Assembly (NCBI GenBank): GCA_003169895.1
Contig: PNAE01000007.1
Coordinates: 399,603-463,602 of the forward strand
Length of the DNA stretch: 64,000 nt
Source of the DNA: Gemmatimonadota bacterium
Lineage (GTDB): Bacteria > Gemmatimonadota > Gemmatimonadetes > Gemmatimonadales > GWC2-71-9
Reading direction: 5' to 3'
The first letter of the stretch is position 1, and each line of letters begins with the position of its first letter. Positions 25,381 to 34,083 of the stretch are shown here, one piece after another. The notes under the pieces are model-generated. The model was given only the letters and a program-made list of their open reading frames with translations. It was not told the DNA's origin and searched no databases. A program made the position numbers and the translations under genes.

Positions 25381-26061
25381 TCACGCGGGTACCGGGGTGC
25401 CACTTGGCGTCGACGTGACGGCCTGATGGCGGAACGGACCCGCCACGTTACGTGCACTCTCCCACGCGATCAGGAGATCCGAATCGCCCGGCAGGGTAGC
25501 GCGGTAGAACGTGCCCAGAACGTCGATATCCCTCACGCACCCCCGCACGAGGATCATGAGATCGGCGCGCGCGGCGACGTGATCACTGCGACCGCTGTGC
25601 GCGGTCGCCGTTGCCGCGTCCAGCTGGTCGGTCGCCTGGGTGAGGTCCTCGATCAACGTGTCGCCGAGTCCCAGGGAGATGAAGAGATCCTTCTGGGGAA
25701 CGGCGGCCGCGAGTAGCGACCGCGCGGCGAGGAGAAAGGGCTTGTTCGGCATGTTTGACCGCGGCATGAGAAACTGGCCCTTCAAGTCCGGATGATCCTT
25801 CGCCGCCAGGTCGGCGATCCGGACGAGACGGCGGAGTTGGTTGCTCCGGATCGACTGCCGGAGGTTCCGGCGGCGGGCGATGGCGGCGCGCTCGCCCGTC
25901 TGTCCTTCGCTCTCCCGCATGGCGATCGCGTCTGCCTCGGTGACGGTGGTGTCCAGACGCTTAACCACAGTGGCAAAGCTGGCGTCAGCGACCGGGTGTG
26001 CGGTGGCGAAGTCCCGCGCACGTGCGGCCATCGACAGTTTCCTGCGAATGACTGCCTGCAT
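25381..26061 (-). CDS. orphan protein of unknown function
   Basis: 226 residues. The start at 26061 is supported by AGGAG seven bases upstream. It is a soluble, largely helical protein with no signal peptide: MQAVIRRKLSMAARARDFA, then long Arg/Ala/Leu-rich helices and a Ser/Asp-containing C-terminal half (HSGRSDHVAARADLMILVRG). No catalytic motif is visible. I recall similar short-range, strain-variable ORFs in Gemmatimonadota but cannot name a family. Located between a decayed gene and an IS remnant, it behaves like a passenger of a variable region. Confidence 0.5.
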   Translation of the reverse strand: MQAVIRRKLSMAARARDFATAHPVADASFATVVKRLDTTVTEADAIAMRESEGQTGERAAIARRRNLRQSIRSNQLRRLVRIADLAAKDHPDLKGQFLMPRSNMPNKPFLLAARSLLAAAVPQKDLFISLGLGDTLIEDLTQATDQLDAATATAHSGRSDHVAARADLMILVRGCVRDIDVLGTFYRATLPGDSDLLIAWESARNVAGPFRHQAVTSTPSGTPVPA

Positions 26062-27671
26062 ACGACGCTCCTTTCATGAAGCTTCAGTCGGCTCGGTCGT
26101 TGGGGCACCGTGCCACGTGTCTCTCGGATGATCGCAATCGACCGACACCCCAACTGTCGACTGATTGGGGCGGGAGCAAGGCGAGGGATGTGCCAACGTT
26201 GCAACGTGTGGTGCCGTACGGGTGATTTCTCTGAGCGTCGATCAGATCAGCAATACGCGGCAAAGCCTTGTGCGGCGCGCGTTGTAGCGGACAGGCGCCG
26301 GTGACATGGTCGCCCGGTTGGCGCGGCGCGGCACGCGAGACATCACGCAGCAGCGGTACGCTTCGGGACGCAGCGTCATGAGCGGAGCGTCCAGATTTTC
26401 GGACAATGGTGTCGCAAGCAAGTGTGTCGAGGGCGAAGCGAAGGAAGCGAATGTGGAAAGTGTCGAAGCGAAAAGGGTGTGAAGCTTGCGATTTCGGAAC
26501 CGAAGGTGGTGAACGGCGCGACGAAGGTCCGTCGCGAATGGGTCAAGGAGGCGATCGCCGCGACGATGTTGTCGATGGTCCAGTGGAAGGTGGTGAATTC
26601 CGTACGGATTCGGGCGAGCGCCGGGACGAAGGTCGTGATTTTCCGACGGAGCTCCTGAACTCCCGGCGAAGGAGGCGAACCGAGAACGCGTGGTGGCAAT
26701 CATCCGGCGATCGGATGCGATTTCAGTAGTAAGGAGGCGAACGAACTGGGGAAGGACGTGAATTTGTCTTGAAGGTCGTGATCGCGGACCGGTTGCTTGC
26801 TGCACGAGAGAAGATGGGGGCGAACTTAGCAGTCGTGAACCGTGAGTGCCAATCGAAGTAGGCGAGCGGACTAGTGTTCCATGTGATTCGGCAGGGGAAG
26901 GTGGCGCGCAAAGAAAAGTTGGACAGTGAGCTTGGGCTGAAGGTCGCGAAAAAAAAGATGTTCACACGATGCAAAAACGATCCACACGATGTAGGCGCGA
27001 ATACGGGCGATTTGATGTCGAAGGCAGTTATTGCGGGAACGCGGCCGCGAGCAACGCGTCGCCCGGCGTGACGGAAAGACCGTTCGGGAGGTGGCCGCCG
27101 CGGGCGTGGCGGTAGTGGGCGCTCCGGCCGGGGGCCTGTCAGAAACTTTGTGTATGAGCCCTATCCTACAGACGGAGGTAGGCGATGGCTCGACGCAAGA
27201 AAGTGGTGGACCCGCAGGCCGCCGCTGCGTGATCGCTCGCAGCGGCGCGCAAAGGAGAACCGGGCGTGAGCACAGTGGCTCGCCCCCAGTTTTCTTGCAC
27301 CGGTCTCAGGCGTCGTCCCTACCCGCCCCCTCGCTCCCGCCCGACAGGCAAATCCAGATCGGTCGGCGCCAATCCCTGACAATCGTGGCCTTGCGACGGG
27401 GTATCTGGAACCGCTGTTGCCTGGCGGAGCCTGTCGTCCGTCCGACGGGTGAGAGAAAGTCTGGCGAGGCGACGTGATCGCTGGCGGGAAGGAGCACGAG
27501 GGAGCCGGGGGCGAGCCGAGTGGCGCGCCTCCGGTCTCTTGTTATTGACGGTTTGACGCGCCCAGGCATCTCGTCGAAGAACTGAAGATGCCGGAGCCGT
27601 TCCGAGTGTAGATGGCGGTACCGATTCACGCGTCGGCCTTGCTCCTCTGCGACGGTCGGGTATTCTGGGTG
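26062..27671. other. 1.6-kb stretch without a convincing gene
   Basis: No ORF here has a ribosome binding site plus recognisable protein character. From about 26400 to 26950 the + strand is strongly purine-rich, with repeated short motifs (GAAGGTGGTGAA at about 26505 and 26586; AAGGAGGCGA at several places), and both strands give only low-complexity ORFs. At 27135-27232 lies one end of an IS256-type element with a truncated transposase start. The last 400 bp before the DUF3800 gene are GC-rich with no feature seen. Confidence 0.5.
27135..27232 (+). mobile_element. solo end of an IS256-type insertion sequence with truncated transposase start
   Basis: CCTGTCAGAAACTTTGTGTA (27135-27154) resembles terminal repeats of mutator/IS256-family elements. 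Thirty bases on, GACGGAGGTAGGCG precedes ATG 27185, which opens MARRKKVVDPQAAAA and then stops at TGA 27230-27232. MARRKK... is a common start for IS256-type transposases. The rest of the element and the opposite end were not found in the window, so this is a decayed remnant. Confidence 0.45.
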
Positions 27672-28484
27672 ATGCTGAAGCAGGTGCCAGCGGTTTGCCT
27701 GTATTTCGTAGACGAAGCTGGTGACTTGACGGTCTTCGGGCGTCGCGGTCGAATACTCGTTGGCCAGCCCGGCGTTTCCCTCGCGTTCATGATTGGCATC
27801 TGCGAAATACCCGATCCCGCAGCGGTTGCGACGGCGCTGACCGAGCTCCGCGCCGCCATCTCGACCGACCCGTACTACAAAGGTGTTCCATCGATACAGC
27901 CCGGAGGCCGCAAAACCGGACTGTCGTTCCACGCGAAAGACGATCTACCTGAAGTGCGCCGGGAGGTTTATCGCCTCATCCCCTCATTCAAGCCCAAGAT
28001 CATCGTCGCCGTCCGGCGCAAGCCCGCGCTCGTTGCGCTCGGCAATGGAGGTACAAGGATCACCGAGCAGAGTATCTACGACGACACCATTTCACGGACG
28101 GGAAAGACGCTGATGCATCGGGCCGACAGGATTCGCGTCGTGGTGGCCAAACGCGGAACCACGACCAGCAACGCGGCGATCATGGCGGCTCTGAAGAAAG
28201 GGCGGGATGATTTCAATCGAAAATGGAAGACAAGTCACAACCAGCCGATCGACATCGTGGTGGGTGCGCCATCAGATCACCCCGGGCTCCAGGTGACCGA
28301 TTACCTGCTCTGGGCGCTGCAGCGCATGCTTGTCAGGCGGGAGGAGCGGTACTTCGCGGCCGTGGCCGACCACTTCTCTCTCGTGCACGATGTCGATGAC
28401 GTGAGGGCCAAGGCATACGGCCGGTTCTACACCCGGAAGGCCCCGATGACCCTCCAAGAGCTACTGCCTCTCGCCGCGGGCTAG
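27672..28484 (+). CDS. DUF3800 domain protein
   Basis: 270 residues from ATG 27672, chosen because the family's conserved acidic start motif follows directly (LYFVDEAGDLTVFG); an in-frame ATG at 27612 is possible. DUF3800 proteins share an N-terminal D-E-x-G-D motif and a C-terminal helical segment that includes GLQVTDYLLWALQR and the trailing FSLVHDVDD seen here. The fold is regarded as RNase H-like and members are frequent in phage-defence and mobile contexts. No activity is proven for this one. It precedes a methyltransferase/restriction pair on the same strand, separated by a hairpin and ~170 bp. Confidence 0.75.
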   Translation: MLKQVPAVCLYFVDEAGDLTVFGRRGRILVGQPGVSLAFMIGICEIPDPAAVATALTELRAAISTDPYYKGVPSIQPGGRKTGLSFHAKDDLPEVRREVYRLIPSFKPKIIVAVRRKPALVALGNGGTRITEQSIYDDTISRTGKTLMHRADRIRVVVAKRGTTTSNAAIMAALKKGRDDFNRKWKTSHNQPIDIVVGAPSDHPGLQVTDYLLWALQRMLVRREERYFAAVADHFSLVHDVDDVRAKAYGRFYTRKAPMTLQELLPLAAG

Positions 28485-28500
28485 GCTCACTTTCGTGAGC
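28485..28500 (+). terminator. short hairpin after DUF3800 gene
   Basis: GCTCAC-TTTC-GTGAGC immediately follows the TAG stop. The stem is only 6 bp and there is no T tract, so it may terminate weakly or protect the 3' end. Confidence 0.35.
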
Positions 28501-28657
28501 TCACGGCTTGAAGCCGGCTTTCACCCGTGGCGAGAGGCAGTAGGTAGTCGTACGTTAGCGACCGGGCCCGCACCGGTCAAGTTTCGGCGGAAAGCCCTAA
28601 CTTACCAACAAGCCTGCGAGCGCCGGCTTATGCACATGCCTCCGGAGCCCACCCCGC

Positions 28658-30643
28658 ATGACCGAACTGATCTGGGACGGCAAGTACGACGACAAGGGCC
28701 GCAAGGTGGCCCCGCCGCGGATCGCGCTGCCGTTCCAGACGGTGGAGACTGTCAACGAATCCGCCGCCGCACGAGACCTCAACCACGAACTCTTCTCCAC
28801 CGGCCAGGCCACCGAATGGCGAAACCGCCTCATCTGGGGCGACAAGAAGTACGTGCTGCCGTCGCTGCTCGATGAGTTCGCGGGGAGGGTCAATCTCATC
28901 TACATCGATCCACCGTTCGCGACGGGCGGCGACTTTTCGTTCACGGCAAATGTGCCGACTGATCCCGATGACGACGATGAAGAGAGTGGCGTCAGTTTCA
29001 CGAAGCAGCCGAGCGTAATTGAGCAGAAGGCGTATCGGGATACATGGGGACGAGGACTTGATGGCTACCTCGCTTGGTTTTACGAATCGCTCTTGTCTCT
29101 ACGCGAGCTTCTTTCGGACACGGGCAGTATCTATGTCCACCTCGACTTCAACGTTTGCCACTACGCGAAGGGCATACTCGACGAAGTGTTTGGTCCTGAC
29201 CGCTTCCGCAATGAAATCGTTTGGAAGCGCACCTCGGCGCATGCGAACGTGTCACAACGGTATGGCAACGTCCACGACGTCATCTATTACTACACGAAGA
29301 CTGACCGGTTCTCATGGAATCCGCAGTTTGCTGCGTATAGTGACGAGTACCTCGAGACATTCTTCGATCAATTGGAACCCAGCGGCCGCCGCTATGCTCG
29401 CCGCGACCTGACCGCCGGGATGGACCGAGCGTCCAAGGGGCAGCTGTATCGGTGGAAGGGCATCACACCTCCGTCGAGTCGGTGCTGGGCGATGACGAAG
29501 GAGAACATGGATCAACTCGAAGCGGCAGGAAAGATTCACTGGCCGAAGAAGGCCGGAGGCATGCCGCGCCTCAAACTCTACCCCGAAGACTTGCCCGGCG
29601 TCCCGGTGCAGGATCTTTGGACCGATATCTCCCCAATGCACAACTTGGCATCCGAGCGGCTAGGGTACCCTACACAGAAGCCCGAAGCTCTCTTGGAACG
29701 CATCATTAAGGCGTCGTCCAACGACGGCGACTTGGTCCTCGATTCATTCTGCGGATCCGGCACCACGGCTGCCGTTGCTGAAAAGCTCGGCCGTCGGTGG
29801 ATCATGTGCGACCTCGGCCGCTTCGCCATCCACACGGCACGAAAGCGGTTCCTCGGCATACCTGGCGTCAAGCCGTTCGTGGTACAGAATCTCGGCAAGT
29901 ACGAGCGACAGGCGTGGCAAGCCGCAGAATTTGGGGAGGGCGCCGAACAAGCCGTGGCCGCGTACCGTCGCTTTGTGCTGGAGTTGTATCACGCCGAGCC
30001 GGTGTCGGGCTACCTCTGGCTGCACGGCAGCAAGAGCGGACGGATGGTGCATGTGGGTGGCGTGGACGCCCCAGTGACAATGGCCGATGTCACCGCGATG
30101 GCGGCCGAGTTCAAGAAGGCGATCGGAAAGGGGAAGGACGCCCCCACGCGGAGCGGTATCGACGTCCTCGGCTGGGACTTCGCCTTCGAGCTCAACGAGA
30201 CTGCCAAGCAACAGGCGGCACTCGCCGGCATCAACCTGCGACTCATCCGCATTCCGCGCGAATTGCTCGAGAAGAAGGCCGTGGAGCAGGGGGACATCAA
30301 GTTCTTCGAACTCGCGGCACTCAGCGTCAAGGTGGCCAAAAAGGCGCGAGCCGTCACACTGGAGCTCACTGACTTCATCATCCCTCTCGACGACGTGCCG
30401 GAGGATGTGCAGAAAGCGGTAACGCACTGGGAGCAATGGATCGACTACTGGGCGGTGGACTGGAACAACTCCGACGACACCTTTCACAACGAGTGGCAGA
30501 CCTATCGCACGCGGAAGGAGACGAGCCTGGATCGCGAAACCAGCCACCGATACGAGGAGCCCGGGACGTACCGCGTGGTGGTGAAAGTGATCGACATTCT
30601 CGGCAACGACACCACCAAGCTCCTGACGGTGGAGATCAGGTAG
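28658..30643 (+). CDS. adenine-specific DNA methyltransferase, type III Mod-like
   Basis: 661 residues, start ATG 28658. The catalytic motif DPPF (about 84-87) precedes the AdoMet-binding motif SFCGSGTT (about 362-369), the circular order of beta-class N6-adenine methyltransferases typical of type III Mod. Between them lies the target-recognition region. The C-terminal ~250 residues hold alternating acidic segments and end in a beta-rich VVVKVIDILGNDTTKLLTVE tail that I do not recognise as standard Mod. It methylates the recognition sequence, protecting host DNA from the restriction subunit encoded next. Its TAG stop shares one base with the GTG start of the partner gene (TAGTG), tight coupling expected for Mod-Res. 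Confidence 0.88.
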   Translation: MTELIWDGKYDDKGRKVAPPRIALPFQTVETVNESAAARDLNHELFSTGQATEWRNRLIWGDKKYVLPSLLDEFAGRVNLIYIDPPFATGGDFSFTANVPTDPDDDDEESGVSFTKQPSVIEQKAYRDTWGRGLDGYLAWFYESLLSLRELLSDTGSIYVHLDFNVCHYAKGILDEVFGPDRFRNEIVWKRTSAHANVSQRYGNVHDVIYYYTKTDRFSWNPQFAAYSDEYLETFFDQLEPSGRRYARRDLTAGMDRASKGQLYRWKGITPPSSRCWAMTKENMDQLEAAGKIHWPKKAGGMPRLKLYPEDLPGVPVQDLWTDISPMHNLASERLGYPTQKPEALLERIIKASSNDGDLVLDSFCGSGTTAAVAEKLGRRWIMCDLGRFAIHTARKRFLGIPGVKPFVVQNLGKYERQAWQAAEFGEGAEQAVAAYRRFVLELYHAEPVSGYLWLHGSKSGRMVHVGGVDAPVTMADVTAMAAEFKKAIGKGKDAPTRSGIDVLGWDFAFELNETAKQQAALAGINLRLIRIPRELLEKKAVEQGDIKFFELAALSVKVAKKARAVTLELTDFIIPLDDVPEDVQKAVTHWEQWIDYWAVDWNNSDDTFHNEWQTYRTRKETSLDRETSHRYEEPGTYRVVVKVIDILGNDTTKLLTVEIR

Positions 30644-33213
30644 TGGCGCCCTCGAAGAAGAAGGCCGGTAACCAGGTCGATCTCCTCGAGGCGCGCGGCA
30701 CGACTGCGCCGGCCGTGCCGTTGATTCGGGAGGCGGTGCAGAAATGGCGTGAGGGCAACTACCGGGGTATCAGCGACACCACCCGCACGCTGCTGACGTG
30801 GTGGTTTCCACGCGATGGCCACCGACTCGGCCGGGGTACCGGTCGAAGCTTCCGATACCATCCGTTCCAGCGTGAAGCGATGGAGACGCTGATCTATCTC
30901 TATGAAGTAGAGGAAGTCCGGCGGCAGAAAACCCTATTGGAGACCTTCGTCCGGCGGCCCGACATCCAGCTGCTTCAGCACGACGAGTTTGCGCGCTACT
31001 GCCTCAAGATGGCCACCGGCAGCGGCAAGACGAAGGTGATCGCGCTCGCCATCGCGTGGCAATATCTCAACGCGGTCGCGGAAAGCCGGGACGACTTCGC
31101 TCGCACCTTCCTGCTCTTGGCACCCAACGTGATCGTCTACGAACGGCTCCGGGCCGACTTCGCTGGCGGCCTGATTTTCCGGACCGACCCGGTGATCCCG
31201 CCCGAGCTGAAGCTGTACTGGGACTTCGACTGCTACCTGCGAGGCGAGGGTGAACGCGCTTCATCCACCGGAGCACTGTACCTCACCAATATCCAGCAGC
31301 TCCACGACCGCATAGAAGACGACGACGAGCCCGATCCGATGACGGTGGTCCTCGGCTCCAAGCCGCCGACCGCTCGTGAAGAGACGATCGGTTTCGCTGA
31401 CCGGATCGTGGCGCGGGGTGGCATGGCCATGGTGGTGAATGATGAGGCGCACCACACCCACGACGAAAAGCTCAAGTGGAACGAAATCATCCGTGACCTC
31501 CACCAGCGTTTGAGCGGCGCCGGTGGGGGCATCGCGCAACTCGACGTGACCGCCACCCCGCGGTACGGCAAGGGTGGCGAGCTCTTTACCTGGACGGTGT
31601 TCGACTATCCGCTCAGGCAGGCGATCATCGACGGCATCGTGAAGCGGCCGATGAAGGGCGTGACGGTAGGCATCAAGGATGCGCCTTCCGATATCGCGAG
31701 CGTGAAGTACAAGGCCTATCTGACGGCCGGTGTGGAACGATGGCGGGAATACCGGGAGCAGTTGGCGCCCTTGGGCAAGAAGCCAGTGCTCTTCGTGATG
31801 ATGAACGAGACCAACGACGCCGATGACGTGGCCGATTTCCTCCGCACCAAGTACCCGGAGGAATTCGTCGGCGAACGCCTGCTGGTGATTCACACGAACC
31901 GCAGCGGCGATGTCACGAAGGGCGATGAGGAGGGAGCGCGCAAGGCTGCACGTGAGGTGGACCATACCGACAGCCCGGTCAATGCCATTGTCAGCGTGTT
32001 GATGCTCCGGGAGGGCTGGGACGTCCAGAACGTGACGGTCATCGTGGGCCTCCGTCCCTACTCGTCCAAGGCGAACATCCTGCCTGAACAGACACTTGGC
32101 CGCGGCCTCCGGCTGATGTTCCACGGTCAGGGGAACGGCTACGTGGAGCGGGTCGACGTGATCGGCACAGCGAAGTTCATGGAGCTGGTGGAACAGTTGG
32201 AGAAGGATGAGGATCTCAAGCTGGAGCAGTTCGAGCTGGGGAAGGATCACCTGGAGATCCGGACGATCCAGCCCGATCCGGCGAAGGCCGCAAAGGACAT
32301 CGAGATCCCGACGCTTACGCCGATCCTGGTCCGCAAGAAGACGTTGGCCGAAGAGATCGGCGCACTCGACGTAGCTCAATTTCAGTGCAGTCCCCTGCCG
32401 ATGAAGGCAGGATCGGAGGAGGCGAAGAACTTCCGCTACGAGGGGTACGACGTCATCACGATGGAGAAACTGGTCGATCGCAGCTACACGATGCCCGATC
32501 CGCAGACTGCGGGCGAGGTGATCAGCTATTACGCCAAGCGGATCGCGCAGGACGTGAAACTGCCGTCACAGTTCGCGGCACTCGCCCCGAAGGTGCGGGA
32601 ATTCCTGGCGACACGAGCGTTTGGCAAGCCGGTCTCCTTGGACAGTCCGGAGATGATCCAGGCGATTTCGAGCAACGTGGCGCGCTTTGTCACGCTCGAC
32701 CTTTTCGTCAAGGCACTCCGCGCCCTGGTCGTCGAAGAGCAGGTTCCCAAGCTCGTGTCGTCGCGGCGAGTGAGCGAAACGCCGGCATTCCCCTACTCCA
32801 GGCCGCACGCGTTCACCGCCTCCAAGACCATCTTCAACTTGGCCGCCGGGGACAACAAGTTCGAAGAACAGTTCGCACGCTTTCTTCAGAACGCCGACGA
32901 TGTGGAGGCGTTCGCCAAGCTTCCGCCACAGTTCGGGTTCGCGATCGAGTACACCGACAGCGCGGCGAGCCTGCGGTACTACGAGCCGGACTTCGTGGCT
33001 GTGCTCACGGACGGGTCGCGCCAGCTGATCGAGACCAAGGGGCGCGAGGATCCCGATGTGGCGCACAAAGACCGCGCGGCGCGGCTATGGTGCGAGAACG
33101 CCAGCCAGCTCACGGGTGAGGTGTGGCGGTATCTCAAGGTGCCGCAGGGTGGGTTTGAGAAGCTGCAGCCGACGGGGTTTGCCGATTTGAGGGTGTTCGA
33201 AGTGATGGAGTGA
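30643..33213 (+). CDS. type III restriction endonuclease Res-like subunit
   Basis: 856 residues from GTG 30643. An SF2 helicase core carries Walker A ATGSGKT (124-130), motif II DEAHH (267-271) and motif VI QTLGRGLR (483-490). Near the C-terminus EPDF (Asp783) and LIETKG (Glu797, Lys799) form a PD-(D/E)xK nuclease site. This is the arrangement of type III Res proteins, which translocate or slide along DNA and cut away from the recognition site. A longer frame upstream in the Mod gene is an overlap artefact. Both nuclease and helicase residues are intact, so the pair looks functional. Confidence 0.88.
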   Translation: MAPSKKKAGNQVDLLEARGTTAPAVPLIREAVQKWREGNYRGISDTTRTLLTWWFPRDGHRLGRGTGRSFRYHPFQREAMETLIYLYEVEEVRRQKTLLETFVRRPDIQLLQHDEFARYCLKMATGSGKTKVIALAIAWQYLNAVAESRDDFARTFLLLAPNVIVYERLRADFAGGLIFRTDPVIPPELKLYWDFDCYLRGEGERASSTGALYLTNIQQLHDRIEDDDEPDPMTVVLGSKPPTAREETIGFADRIVARGGMAMVVNDEAHHTHDEKLKWNEIIRDLHQRLSGAGGGIAQLDVTATPRYGKGGELFTWTVFDYPLRQAIIDGIVKRPMKGVTVGIKDAPSDIASVKYKAYLTAGVERWREYREQLAPLGKKPVLFVMMNETNDADDVADFLRTKYPEEFVGERLLVIHTNRSGDVTKGDEEGARKAAREVDHTDSPVNAIVSVLMLREGWDVQNVTVIVGLRPYSSKANILPEQTLGRGLRLMFHGQGNGYVERVDVIGTAKFMELVEQLEKDEDLKLEQFELGKDHLEIRTIQPDPAKAAKDIEIPTLTPILVRKKTLAEEIGALDVAQFQCSPLPMKAGSEEAKNFRYEGYDVITMEKLVDRSYTMPDPQTAGEVISYYAKRIAQDVKLPSQFAALAPKVREFLATRAFGKPVSLDSPEMIQAISSNVARFVTLDLFVKALRALVVEEQVPKLVSSRRVSETPAFPYSRPHAFTASKTIFNLAAGDNKFEEQFARFLQNADDVEAFAKLPPQFGFAIEYTDSAASLRYYEPDFVAVLTDGSRQLIETKGREDPDVAHKDRAARLWCENASQLTGEVWRYLKVPQGGFEKLQPTGFADLRVFEVME

Positions 33214-33301
33214 AATCGCCCGCGAGGCAATCCCACCGGGCTCGCGCACAAGGCGCCGCACGTCCAGTCCATTCGTCGAAACGGAGGTGCAGCGATCAGC
33301 A

Positions 33302-33460
33302 CTACTTGCTGATACTTCCCGACGAGAACGACATCATCGGCGCCGATGTCACATACGAGTATGCCGACTCCGGGACGTGATATCCCGGGTGACGATCGAT
33401 GATGACGGTCGAAACGATGACGACGACCAAAGCACCGGTCACAACATGGGTGACGTTCAT
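33302..33460 (-). CDS. 52-residue single-pass membrane peptide
   Basis: Start ATG 33460 with AGGAG seven bases upstream, stop TAG at 33302-33304. Sequence begins MNVTHVVTGALVVVIVSTVI: one hydrophobic helix (about 5-21) followed by a ~30-residue polar tail rich in Ser and Tyr. Such small membrane proteins occur as toxins or as modulators of larger complexes. Function is unknown. It lies just after the restriction gene on the opposite strand, so a toxin or immunity role is possible but unsupported. Confidence 0.5.
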   Translation of the reverse strand: MNVTHVVTGALVVVIVSTVIIDRHPGYHVPESAYSYVTSAPMMSFSSGSISK

Positions 33461-33788
33461 GGATTGCTCCTTGGTTGAGGGTTGTGGGTGACGAGGCTGT
33501 CGACCCTATATGTAAGTATCAGGCAACAAGCCCAAACGTCGCATTTCGGCGGGGCCGCCCGAGGAGCCGGAGACGACGACGGGCACCATGACTCGTCCGT
33601 TCCTGGCCCGATAACGCGCCCCCGACAGGAGGTGTTGACCGCCCATCTGCTGGCTAACCGTTCCACAGCCGTTCGACCCAACGCCGCGCACGCCAAGGAT
33701 CAAGTCGCCCGCCGTCGCCGTAGCTCTCGCCAGGAATGACGCGGCCGCCGGTGATGCGGCTCGTCCCGCTCCGCGATCAGCGGCCAAG

Positions 33789-33812
33789 ACGCGACGAATG
33801 CACTCCCTGAAG
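33789..33812 (-). repeat. left arm of inverted repeat
   Basis: A 24-bp perfect match, in inverted orientation, to 34100-34123. Similarity extends on both sides for roughly 58 bp at about 85-90% identity by eye. It lies inside the decayed copy described for 33461-34083. Confidence 0.85.
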
Positions 33813-33940
33813 CCTCCACTCGACCAACCGGCGCTTTCCGTCTCGTCTGTAACCGGCGGCCGTCATCGGCACACTGCATCAGCACAATCCGTTTTGCTGT
33901 CATTCCAGCATACCACCGAACAACAGCCGTAAGTCGTTTC

Positions 33941-33971
33941 GTAACTGACTGTTACAGAATCTGTTACAGAA
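33941..33971 (+). promoter_or_regulatory. GTTAC operator-like repeats
   Basis: GTAAC-TGACT-GTTAC (33941-33955) is a perfect 5-bp dyad, and CTGTTACAGAA occurs twice head to tail (33949-33959 and 33961-33971). The clustering just upstream of a promoter suggests regulator binding. The binding protein is unknown. Confidence 0.45.
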
Positions 33972-33999
33972 CTTTATCCTAATGAATGCGAATTGGCAC

Positions 34000-34028
34000 T
34001 TGACAGCATTGTGATATGCTAGCATCAT
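34000..34028 (+). promoter_or_regulatory. sigma-70-type promoter
   Basis: TTGACA at 34000-34005, a 17-bp spacer, and CATCAT (34023-34028, four of six consensus bases). It is oriented toward the gene starting at 34084, about 55 bp downstream. Confidence 0.5.
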
Positions 34029-34083
34029 TCAAGACACTTGTATGCGGCACGACGCGATGCTACGTTTAAGATGGAGGCATCCA

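Larger units (their letters stand above)
33461..34083. other. control region with decayed inverted copy of the downstream gene
   Basis: From about 33480 to 33700 nothing convincing is seen. Around 33770-33850 the minus strand reads VEASGSAFVASWPLIAERDE, closely matching VDTSGSAFVAFWPLMAEQGE at the start of the protein encoded from 34084; this is a partial, inverted, decayed copy. From about 33905 to 34070 the DNA becomes clearly AT-rich and carries GTTAC repeats and a promoter. Confidence 0.55.

Noticed and set aside
26242-26805. 187-residue minus-strand ORF in the purine-rich region
   Set aside because: Low-complexity composition, no ribosome binding site seen, and no recognisable protein character; probably a by-product of base asymmetry.
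27227-27543. Two loosely similar segments (about 27227-27298 and 27473-27543) that might be a direct repeat
   Set aside because: Similarity is interrupted and short; without alignment it does not exceed what GC-rich DNA gives by chance.
33506-33787. 93-residue minus-strand ORF after the restriction gene
   Set aside because: No start signal and low-complexity Gly/Ala/Arg composition, with a competing plus-strand frame of equal length; likely non-coding.
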